Shown here: positions 1-5,421 of the stretch, piece after piece
Layout: every line of letters begins with the position of its first letter
Numbering within the stretch: the stretch's first letter is position 1
From: Pseudomonadota bacterium
GTDB taxonomy: Bacteria > Desulfobacterota > Desulfovibrionia > Desulfovibrionales > Desulfovibrionaceae
Assembly: GCA_023399375.1 (NCBI GenBank)
Contig: JAEWPX010000018.1
Span: forward strand, 1 to 9,205
Length of the DNA: 9,205 bases
Direction of reading: 5' to 3'
Position numbers and translations under genes: made by a program
Notes under the pieces: generated by a model
Told to the model about the DNA's origin: nothing
Database searches by the model: none
What the model saw: the letters and a program-made list of their open reading frames with translations, nothing else

Positions 1-66
1 TGGCTATGCCGTTCCCACGAATACCCTTTACCCTTTCTTCTCTGCCGCAGGCCGATACTTCCTTCT

Positions 67-138
67 CCCCCCGTCGAGGGGGTCCGGGGGGGGATGATCC
101 CCCCCGGCCGCCGGAGGCATCTTCCTCTTCCCTCTCCC
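67..138 (-). repeat. GC-rich palindromic dispersed element, copy 1, directly after leuC
   Basis: On the minus strand the element follows the leuC stop codon at once. It begins with a purine tract containing GGGAAGAGGA, then a palindrome with arms GGGGGGGAT (87-95) and ATCCCCCCC (97-105) around a single G, then a G5/C5 hairpin (68-72 with 78-82, loop 73-77). An 18-base core, CCCCCCGGACCCCCTCGA on the minus strand (74-91), recurs exactly at 5375-5392 in the second copy, and the modules come in the same order. The hairpins could act as a 3' end or mRNA-stabilising structure for the leu transcript, but no U-run follows, so a classical intrinsic terminator is not shown. I infer a multicopy genomic element; only two copies are visible here. 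Confidence 0.7.
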
Positions 139-1398
139 TTACACCTTCGCCGGGTCGATGATCTCGCCGGCGATGGCCGCGGCAGCGGCAGCGGCGGGGC
201 CGGAGAGGTAGACTTCGCTTTCGAGGCTGCCCATGCGGCCCTTGAAGTTGCGGTTGGTGGTGGCGATGGCGCGCTCGCCGCCGGCCAGGATGCCCATATG
301 CCCGCCCAGGCACGGCCCGCAGGTGGCCGGGCCGACGATGCAGCCGGAATCCATGAAGGTCTCGATGAGCCCTTCGGCCAGCGCCTGCCGCCAGATGGCC
401 GGGGTCGCGGGCAGGACGATGCAGCGCACGTCCTTGCTGACCTTTTTGCCCTTGAGCACCGAGGCGGCCTGGCGCAGGTCCTCGATGCGGCCGTTGGTGC
501 AGGAGCCGATGACGGCCTGGTCCACTCGCAGGCCGGCGACCGCGGACACGGGCTTGACGTTGTCCGGCAGGTGCGGGCAGGCGATTTGCGGCTCCATGCC
601 CGTGGCGTCGATGGTCACGACGCGCTCATAGGTCGCGCCGACATCGGCGGCGAGCGCCACGTCGCCCTTGCGGCCATGGGCGGCGGCGTATTCCAGGGTC
701 TTGGCGTCCACGGGGAACAGCCCGACCTTGCCGCCGGCCTCGATGGCCATGTTGGACATGGTCATGCGGCCTTCGATGGAGAGCGCCGACGCCAGGGGGC
801 CGGTGAATTCCAGGGCCTTGTAGAGCGCGCCGGAGACGCCGATGGTCCCGATCAGCGCGAGCATGAGGTCCTTGCCGCCGACGAACGTACCGAGCGTGCC
901 GGTCAGCACCACCTGGATCGTGGGCGGCACCTTGAACCAGGTTTCGCCCAGGGCCATGCCGCCGGCGATGTCGGTCGAGCCCATGCCTGTGGCGAACGCG
1001 CCGAGGCCGCCGTAGGTGCAGGTGTGGGAGTCCGCGCCGATGACCACGTCGCCCGGGCCGACGAGGCCGAGTTCGGGCAGGAGCGCATGCTCGACGCCGA
1101 CGTTGCCGCCCTCGTAGTAATGGGTGATGCCCATTTCCTTGGCGAATTCGCGGCAGACCTTGACCTGCTCGGCCGAGGCGATGTCCTTGTTGGGCGTGAA
1201 GTGGTCGGCCACGATGGCCACCTTGTCCTTGTCGAAGACGGCGGTCGCGCCCATCTTCTTGAAGGACTTGATCGCCAGCGGCGCGGTGATGTCGTTGGCC
1301 AGGACCAGGGACAACCGGCAGCGCACGATCTGCCCGGGTCCGGTGACCGTCTCGTCGCTGTGCGCCTGCAGGATTTTCTCGGCTAAAGTTGCGGGCAT
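139..1398 (-). CDS. leuC: 3-isopropylmalate dehydratase, large subunit (LeuC)
   Basis: Large subunit of isopropylmalate isomerase, which converts 2-isopropylmalate to 3-isopropylmalate in leucine synthesis; cytoplasmic, with a [4Fe-4S] cluster, and active only with LeuD. The 419-residue protein belongs to the aconitase superfamily and has the length of the compact HacA/archaeal-type LeuC rather than the longer (about 465 residue) enterobacterial type. Visible marks are GADSHTC in the N-terminal third, the cluster ligands Cys300 in GSCTNGR and Cys360/Cys363 in TCGPC, and NRNFKGRMGS near the C-terminus. The ATG at 1398 is preceded by AAGGAGGGAG (1415-1406), a strong Shine-Dalgarno. The gene overlaps the end of leuA by 16 bases in another frame, so coupled translation is likely. 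No leuD follows within the 138 bases left in the window. Identification is firm. Confidence 0.96.
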   Translation of the reverse strand: MPATLAEKILQAHSDETVTGPGQIVRCRLSLVLANDITAPLAIKSFKKMGATAVFDKDKVAIVADHFTPNKDIASAEQVKVCREFAKEMGITHYYEGGNVGVEHALLPELGLVGPGDVVIGADSHTCTYGGLGAFATGMGSTDIAGGMALGETWFKVPPTIQVVLTGTLGTFVGGKDLMLALIGTIGVSGALYKALEFTGPLASALSIEGRMTMSNMAIEAGGKVGLFPVDAKTLEYAAAHGRKGDVALAADVGATYERVVTIDATGMEPQIACPHLPDNVKPVSAVAGLRVDQAVIGSCTNGRIEDLRQAASVLKGKKVSKDVRCIVLPATPAIWRQALAEGLIETFMDSGCIVGPATCGPCLGGHMGILAGGERAIATTNRNFKGRMGSLESEVYLSGPAAAAAAAIAGEIIDPAKV

Positions 1399-2924
1399 AT
1401 CCGGTCTCCCTCCTTTTTGGCCAACCGGTTGAGTGCATTGATGAAGGCGAGCGTGCTCGCCATGATGACGTCGTCGTGGACGCCGCGGCCGACCGAGGTG
1501 GCGTCGCCTTCGCGCACGCGCACGGTCACTTCGCCCTGGGCGTCGGTGCCGCCGGTGATGGCGTTGATGTGGAACTCCTCGAGTTCGGGCTTGCGGCCCA
1601 CAGCCTCGCACACGGCATTGAAGGAGGCGTCCACGGGGCCGGAGCCCGAGGCGTACTGGCGTACTTCCCTGCCGTCCACCACCATCTGGATCACGGCCGA
1701 GGGGGCGAGCTCCACGTTGCCGCAGTGCACGGAAATGAACTGCAAGGCGTAGTGGTCGGGCCGGCGCAGCACCTTCTCGAGAATAAGCGCCTCGATGTCC
1801 TCGTCGAGGATGTTCTGCTTGCGGTCGGCCAGTTCCTTGACCGCGTCGAAGACGATCTTGAGCTCGTCGTCGCTGAGCTTGTAATTGAGTTCCTTGACCT
1901 TGGCGTCCAGGGCATGACGGCCGGAGTGCTTGCCGAGCACGACCACCGCGCCTTTGCGGCCGATGTGTTCGGCGGTCATGATCTCGTAGGTGCGGCGGTC
2001 CTTCAGCACGCCGTGCTGATGGATGCCGGACTCGTGGGCGAAGGCGTTGCGGCCGATGATCGGCGCATAGGGCGGTATGGGCTGGCCGATGATGCCGGAG
2101 AGGCGGCGGCACGAGGGGAAAAGCTCCTCGGTGACGATGCCCGTGGTCAGGTTGTAGTAGTTGGGCCGGGTGACGAGGCCCATGACCACCTGTTCGAGGG
2201 ACGCGTTGCCGGCGCGCTCGCCGATGCCGGAGAGTGTCACTTCGGCCTGGCGCGCGCCGGCGTGCAGCGCGGCCAGGGTGTTGGCCACGCCGAGGCCGAG
2301 GTCGTTGTGGCAGTGCACGGCGAAGGTGACCTTGTCCGCGCCTTTGACGTTGGCCAAAAGGTGGCGGATGAGGTCCGCGAATTCGGCGGGCTGGGCGTAG
2401 CCCACGGTATCGGGGATGTTGACGATGGTCGCGCCCGCGGCGATGACGCGGTTGCAGACTTCGACCAGGAACTCGGGGTCGGAGCGCGAGGCGTCCTCGG
2501 CCGAGAACTGGACCTCGACGCCCTTGGATACGGCGTGGCGCACGGCCGCCTCGGCCATCTCCAGCACCTGCGCCGGGGTCTTGCCGAGCTTGTGCTCCAT
2601 GTGCAGGGCCGAGGTGGCGAGGAAGGTGTGGATGCGCCTGTGTTTGGCGTTTTTGATCGCCTCGTAGCCGCGGTCGATGTCCGCGGGCAGCGCCCGGCAC
2701 AAGGCCGCGACCACGGGTTTTTCCACGGCTTCGGCGATGGCGGCCACGGCTTCGAAATCGCCGACGCTGGCGGCCGGAAAACCGGCCTCGATCACGTCCA
2801 CGCCGAGCGTTTCCAGCTGGCGGGCCATGCGGACTTTTTCCTCGCGGGTCATGGTGGCCCCGGGCGACTGTTCGCCATCCCGGAGCGTGGTGTCAAAAAT
2901 GTATACCCTGTTTTCGTCGGGCAT
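1383..2924 (-). CDS. leuA: 2-isopropylmalate synthase (LeuA)
   Basis: Condenses acetyl-CoA with 2-oxoisovalerate to 2-isopropylmalate, the committed and normally leucine-inhibited step of leucine synthesis, in the cytoplasm. The 513-residue protein has the full-length bacterial architecture. The TIM-barrel catalytic domain opens with FDTTLRDGEQ (residues 10-19; Asp16 is the expected metal ligand), carries the metal-binding HCHND (His204, His206) and then GERAGNASLE. A linker leads to the C-terminal regulatory domain (about residues 390-500), with the glycine-rich GSGPVDA and a late TGGTDAQGE stretch. The ATG at 2924 has GGGAGA (2936-2931) 6 bases upstream; an in-frame TTG at 2951 would add nine residues and lies upstream of that site, so I reject it. 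The gene follows pssA after 126 bases and overlaps leuC by 16. The intact regulatory domain suggests feedback inhibition by leucine. Confidence 0.96.
   Translation of the reverse strand: MPDENRVYIFDTTLRDGEQSPGATMTREEKVRMARQLETLGVDVIEAGFPAASVGDFEAVAAIAEAVEKPVVAALCRALPADIDRGYEAIKNAKHRRIHTFLATSALHMEHKLGKTPAQVLEMAEAAVRHAVSKGVEVQFSAEDASRSDPEFLVEVCNRVIAAGATIVNIPDTVGYAQPAEFADLIRHLLANVKGADKVTFAVHCHNDLGLGVANTLAALHAGARQAEVTLSGIGERAGNASLEQVVMGLVTRPNYYNLTTGIVTEELFPSCRRLSGIIGQPIPPYAPIIGRNAFAHESGIHQHGVLKDRRTYEIMTAEHIGRKGAVVVLGKHSGRHALDAKVKELNYKLSDDELKIVFDAVKELADRKQNILDEDIEALILEKVLRRPDHYALQFISVHCGNVELAPSAVIQMVVDGREVRQYASGSGPVDASFNAVCEAVGRKPELEEFHINAITGGTDAQGEVTVRVREGDATSVGRGVHDDVIMASTLAFINALNRLAKKEGDRICPQL
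1406..1415 (-). promoter_or_regulatory. Ribosome binding site of leuC, inside leuA
   Basis: AAGGAGGGAG on the minus strand ends 7 bases before the leuC ATG at 1398 and lies inside the last codons of leuA. It fixes the leuC start and shows that, despite the overlap with leuA, leuC has its own strong initiation signal. Confidence 0.75.
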
Positions 2925-3050
2925 GGGGATTCTCCCTTTTGTGTCCCGCAACGGGCGCGGGATGCGCGGGCCGGACGGCGCGCAACAGCGTATGTTGGTT
3001 AGCCGAGGCCCCGGACGATGACAAGAGATGTCAGAAAGGGATTGACGGTA
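2925..3050 (-). promoter_or_regulatory. pssA-leuA intergenic region with possible weak promoter and inverted repeat
   Basis: This 126-base gap contains a perfect short inverted repeat, TGACA-N5-TGTCA (3019-3033). On the minus strand its right half overlaps TTGTCA (3024-3019), a fair -35 match, followed 17 bases later by TAACCA (3001-2996), a poor -10. A short CCCGC/GCGGG hairpin lies at 2945-2961 just before the leuA ribosome binding site. A separate leuA promoter with an operator is therefore possible, but the -10 is weak. I see no leader peptide with a leucine codon run and no T-box-like structure. Confidence 0.25.
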
Positions 3051-3821
3051 TTATGAGAGCTCCTGGAGGGGCTCCCGTAGCTTGGCGCGGCGCGGCAGAA
3101 CGAAGAAGGTGTAGAAGGGACCGGAGAGGAGGTAGGCGGAGAAGAGCAGGAAGCCCATGAGCCAAGGCTCGGAGGCCACCACGACGAAGAGGAGCATGGC
3201 CGTGACCATGGCGCTGAAGGGATGGGCCTTGACCAGCCCGAACTCCTTGAAGGAGGCGTAGCGCACGCGGCTGACCATGAGGAAGGACAAGGCGTAGACG
3301 AGACCGAGGCAGGCCTTGGGCATGACCACGGCGGCGATTTCGGCGGGCAGGTAGCGCTCGAACATGTAGAAAAGCGCGAGCATGCAGCCTGCGGCGGGAA
3401 TGGGCAGGCCGACGAAGAACTTCTTGGAGGTCACGGTCTTACCGGCCATGACGTTGAAGCGCGCAAGCCGCAGCGCCCCGCAGGCGACGAGCATGAAAGC
3501 AGCCAGGATGCCCAGGCGGCCAAAGGGGGCGAGCTGCCACTGGTAGGCCATGATCGCCGGGGTGACGCCGAAGGCCACGAGGTCGGAGAGCGAATCGAAC
3601 TGGACGCCGAAGTCGCTGCTGGTGCCCGTGAGCCTGGCGACCTTGCCGTCGAGGCCGTCGAAGAGGCAGGAAAAGAGGATGGCCAGGCAGGTCATGTCGA
3701 AACGGCCCTCAATGGCCCAAAGCGCGCCCAGAAACCCGGCGAAAAGGCTCGCCATGGTAAACAGGTTGGGCAGGATGTAGACGCTCCTGCGCGCTTTGCT
3801 TTGGCTGATCTGCTCTTCCAT
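3051..3821 (-). CDS. pssA: CDP-diacylglycerol-serine O-phosphatidyltransferase (phosphatidylserine synthase)
   Basis: Integral membrane enzyme that transfers phosphatidyl from CDP-diacylglycerol to L-serine, giving phosphatidylserine and CMP; Psd, encoded just upstream, uses the product. The 256-residue protein has the complete CDP-alcohol phosphatidyltransferase signature D-x2-DG-x2-AR-x8-G-x3-D-x3-D, with Asp55, Asp58, Asp76 and Asp80 as metal/catalytic residues. YILPNLFT before the first membrane segment is typical of this family, and about six hydrophobic segments follow. The C-terminus is basic (PRRAKLREPL). The start is uncertain. The ATG at 3821 fits the family's usual N-terminus but has a poor ribosome binding site. 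An in-frame ATG at 3887 has a better-placed AAGGT, but would add 22 residues that look non-coding and span a hairpin. I prefer 3821. Function is firm. Confidence 0.93.
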   Translation of the reverse strand: MEEQISQSKARRSVYILPNLFTMASLFAGFLGALWAIEGRFDMTCLAILFSCLFDGLDGKVARLTGTSSDFGVQFDSLSDLVAFGVTPAIMAYQWQLAPFGRLGILAAFMLVACGALRLARFNVMAGKTVTSKKFFVGLPIPAAGCMLALFYMFERYLPAEIAAVVMPKACLGLVYALSFLMVSRVRYASFKEFGLVKAHPFSAMVTAMLLFVVVASEPWLMGFLLFSAYLLSGPFYTFFVLPRRAKLREPLQELS

Positions 3822-3849
3822 CGGGTCCGGCTTCACTGCCGGCGTCCTC

Positions 3850-3870
3850 GCAATGCGTTTCCCGCATTGC
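3850..3870 (-). other. Perfect 8-bp hairpin upstream of pssA
   Basis: Arms GCAATGCG (3850-3857) and CGCATTGC (3863-3870) pair perfectly around a 5-base loop. It lies in the psd-pssA gap, 28 bases before the preferred pssA ATG at 3821. No U-run follows, so it is not a clear terminator; it may be an RNA processing or stability structure, or chance. Confidence 0.4.
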
Positions 3871-3895
3871 CGGGACACCGGGCTCATCAAATTAC

Positions 3896-3923
3896 CTTGA
3901 AAAACACCAGGGTATTTTTCAAG
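3896..3923 (-). promoter_or_regulatory. 9-bp hairpin after psd that covers a possible pssA ribosome binding site
   Basis: On the minus strand CTTGAAAAA (3923-3915) pairs perfectly with TTTTTCAAG (3904-3896) around a 10-base loop that can itself form a few pairs. The structure starts 10 bases after the psd stop. Its 3' arm overlaps AAGG (3898-3895), the ribosome binding site for the alternative pssA ATG at 3887. It could reduce translation or transcription of pssA relative to psd. The T-run lies in the 3' arm, not after the stem, so a standard intrinsic terminator is unlikely. Confidence 0.4.
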
Positions 3924-3933
3924 AGGCGCGGCT

Positions 3934-4578
3934 TCAATCGTCCTTTTGCGCCAGGACGGTGACGCCAGCCATGGTCTTCTGCCCCATTGTGACGGCCGGA
4001 TGATAACCACGCGGCAAGTAGACGTCAAGGCGCGACCCGAACTTGATCATGCCGTAGCGCTCGCCGCGCTTGAGCGTGTCGCCGGGCGCGGCCTTGCACA
4101 CGATGCGCCGGGCGATAAGCCCCGCGATCTGCACCACGGACCACAGCCCACCGTCGTCGCCGCGCAGCCCAAGGATATTGCGCTCGTTGTCCGTGGAGGC
4201 CTTGTCGAAGGAGGCGTTAAAAAATTTGCCTGGGATGTAGCGCACTTCCGTCACCGTTCCGTCGATGATCGCGCGGTTCACGTGGACGTTGAACACATTC
4301 ATGAAGATGCACACCACCTGGCGCATCTCGCCGGTCAGGGGGTCCGGCGCCTCGCCCATCTTGCAGACCACGCCGTCGGCCGGGGCCACGGCGATGCCGG
4401 GGCCGGTCGGCGCGGCGCGGTCCGGGTCGCGAAAAAAATTGAGGCAAAAGGCCGTGAGCAAAAGCAACGCCACGGCGGGCACGGGCCAGCGCAAAAGCGC
4501 CGCGACAAGGGTCGCCAGGGCGCACAGTCCGATGATGGGCAGGCCGTCGCGGGCCAGGCCGAAAATGGGATTATACAC
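3934..4578 (-). CDS. psd: Phosphatidylserine decarboxylase proenzyme, short (PSD-A) type
   Basis: Pyruvoyl-dependent enzyme that decarboxylates phosphatidylserine to phosphatidylethanolamine at the inner membrane. The 214-residue proenzyme has a hydrophobic N-terminal anchor (about residues 13-46), FFRDP, the APADGVV motif (Asp68), NVFNVHVNR (His99), and a self-cleavage site in KFGSRLDVYLP. Cleavage between Gly181 and Ser182 would give a beta chain of about 181 residues and an alpha chain of 33 with an N-terminal pyruvoyl group. The length matches the compact PSD-A subfamily, not the longer E. coli type. I chose the GTG at 4578: GGAG lies 6 bases upstream and the N-terminus then matches the family. 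A far upstream ATG at 4695 would bury most of the extra sequence in the HAD gene. psd overlaps the HAD gene by 8 bases and precedes pssA. Confidence 0.93.
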   Translation of the reverse strand: MYNPIFGLARDGLPIIGLCALATLVAALLRWPVPAVALLLLTAFCLNFFRDPDRAAPTGPGIAVAPADGVVCKMGEAPDPLTGEMRQVVCIFMNVFNVHVNRAIIDGTVTEVRYIPGKFFNASFDKASTDNERNILGLRGDDGGLWSVVQIAGLIARRIVCKAAPGDTLKRGERYGMIKFGSRLDVYLPRGYHPAVTMGQKTMAGVTVLAQKDD

Positions 4579-5203
4579 GCGGAGCTCCAAGGGTCGGGCA
4601 GACGTCGGCGAAATCGTGGAAAAAATCGGCCTCGTCGCGGTAAAGGATGGTGTGAAAGCCAAGCGACGCGGCCAGTTCCACGTTGCGCGGCGCATCGTCG
4701 ATGAAAAGCGACGCCTCGGCCTTCGCCCCCATGGCGGAAAGCGCCAGCGCGAAAAAGGCGGCGTCTCGCTTGCTCACGCCGTGGTGGTAGCTGTTGAACA
4801 CCGCGTCGAAATGGGAAAAAATGCCGTGGCGGGCGTCGAGACGGCCCAGCCACTCGGTCTGGTCGCTCAAGATCGCGGTCCGGATGCCGGCGGCCCGTGC
4901 GGCGTCGACAAGGGCGAACATGCGCGGCCGCAGGGTGAAATGCGACAGCACCGTTTCCGTCAGCCAGGCGTCGCCGGCCGTGATGCCCGTGGCCTCGCGA
5001 AACGCCCGCCAGAAGCCGGCCTCGTCGCAGCCGCCGACCACGAAGCCCGTGCTCCAGGCCATCTCGTAGGCCAGCGGTTCGAGCACGGCCGGGTCGCGGC
5101 CGGTCTCCCGGGCGATGGCGAGCAGGGCCGCTCGAAAGCCCTCCTCGGCCAGCACGCCGCCGAAATCGAAAAATATGGTCGTGGGGCGGCAAAGCCCCTC
5201 CAT
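4571..5203 (-). CDS. HAD-superfamily hydrolase, YihX-like (haloacid dehalogenase subfamily IA)
   Basis: Predicted cytoplasmic phosphatase of 210 residues; substrate unknown. Motif I is FFDFGGVL with nucleophile Asp13; the residue two positions on is Gly15, not the general-acid Asp of most HAD phosphatases, as in YihX-type sugar phosphatases and related proteins. A helical cap follows (about residues 20-95). Motif II is ILSDQTEW, motif III the lysine in HHGVSKRDAAFF, and motif IV FIDDAPRNVELA, followed by GFHTILY. The ATG at 5203 lacks a well-placed ribosome binding site. A TTG at 5215 has GGAGG (5225-5221) 5 bases before it and would add four residues, so it may be the true start. The gene heads the minus-strand block and overlaps psd by 8 bases, which implies co-expression with phospholipid synthesis. 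A lipid-related substrate is inference only. Confidence 0.82.
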   Translation of the reverse strand: MEGLCRPTTIFFDFGGVLAEEGFRAALLAIARETGRDPAVLEPLAYEMAWSTGFVVGGCDEAGFWRAFREATGITAGDAWLTETVLSHFTLRPRMFALVDAARAAGIRTAILSDQTEWLGRLDARHGIFSHFDAVFNSYHHGVSKRDAAFFALALSAMGAKAEASLFIDDAPRNVELAASLGFHTILYRDEADFFHDFADVCPTLGAPRV

Positions 5204-5220
5204 CACGTGATCCAAGAAAG

Positions 5221-5225
5221 CCTCC
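5221..5225 (-). promoter_or_regulatory. Ribosome binding site favouring a TTG start for the HAD gene
   Basis: GGAGG on the minus strand lies 5 bases before an in-frame TTG at 5215 but 17 bases before the ATG at 5203. It is the only good Shine-Dalgarno near the N-terminus, so translation may begin at TTG. Confidence 0.45.
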
Positions 5226-5310
5226 GTCCGCTTCCCATGCCGGGCCAAACCCCGTAAACTGCCCGAAGGCCAGTTCGCCTTTAGCCGGTTCCCCCGCGCC
5301 AAGCAAGCGT

Positions 5311-5410
5311 GGAGGGGAAGGGAAGAGGAGAGAAGACCGGGGCGCTGCCCCGGGCCCCGCCGGGGGGAATGATTCCCCCCGGACCCCCTCGAATGGGGGT
5401 GAGGGGGTGA
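5311..5410 (+). repeat. GC-rich palindromic dispersed element, copy 2, between divergent genes
   Basis: Read on the plus strand: a purine tract with GGGAAGAGGA; a hairpin with arms CCGGGGC (5337-5343) and GCCCCGG (5347-5353); a perfect palindrome with arms CCGGGGGGAAT (5360-5370) and ATTCCCCCCGG (5372-5382) around one G; a hairpin ACCCCC/GGGGGT (5383-5388 with 5395-5400); and a tandem duplication of GGGGGTGA (5395-5410). The core at 5375-5392 is identical over 18 bases to copy 1 after leuC. Unlike copy 1, this copy follows no gene 3' end: it lies upstream of both divergent genes. It could form strong structures in the 5' leader of the plus-strand mRNA. The origin of such elements is unknown to me. 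Confidence 0.7.
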
Positions 5411-5421
5411 GGGAGGGAATA

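Noticed and set aside
67..105. Intrinsic terminator after leuC
   Set aside because: The G/C hairpins are strong, but no T-run follows on the minus strand, and the same structure occurs at 5360-5400 where no gene ends. I call it a repeat.
94..1386. Plus-strand open frame opposite leuC, starting within the palindromic repeat
   Set aside because: Low-complexity composition, no ribosome binding site and complete overlap with the clearly real leuC.
1399..2700. In-frame minus-strand extension of leuC upstream through leuA, giving an 853-residue protein
   Set aside because: The extra N-terminal part is arginine/proline-rich out-of-frame leuA sequence. The leuC start at 1398 has a strong ribosome binding site and a family-like N-terminus.
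1389..3002. Long open frame on the plus strand opposite leuA
   Set aside because: Its product is rich in Gly, Ala, Asp and His with no domain, and it mirrors the codon pattern of leuA on the other strand. It is a shadow typical of GC-rich genes.
4579..4695. Upstream ATG at 4695 as the psd start
   Set aside because: It would add 39 residues encoded out of frame within the HAD gene, and makes the protein longer than the PSD-A family. GTG at 4578 has GGAG at good spacing.
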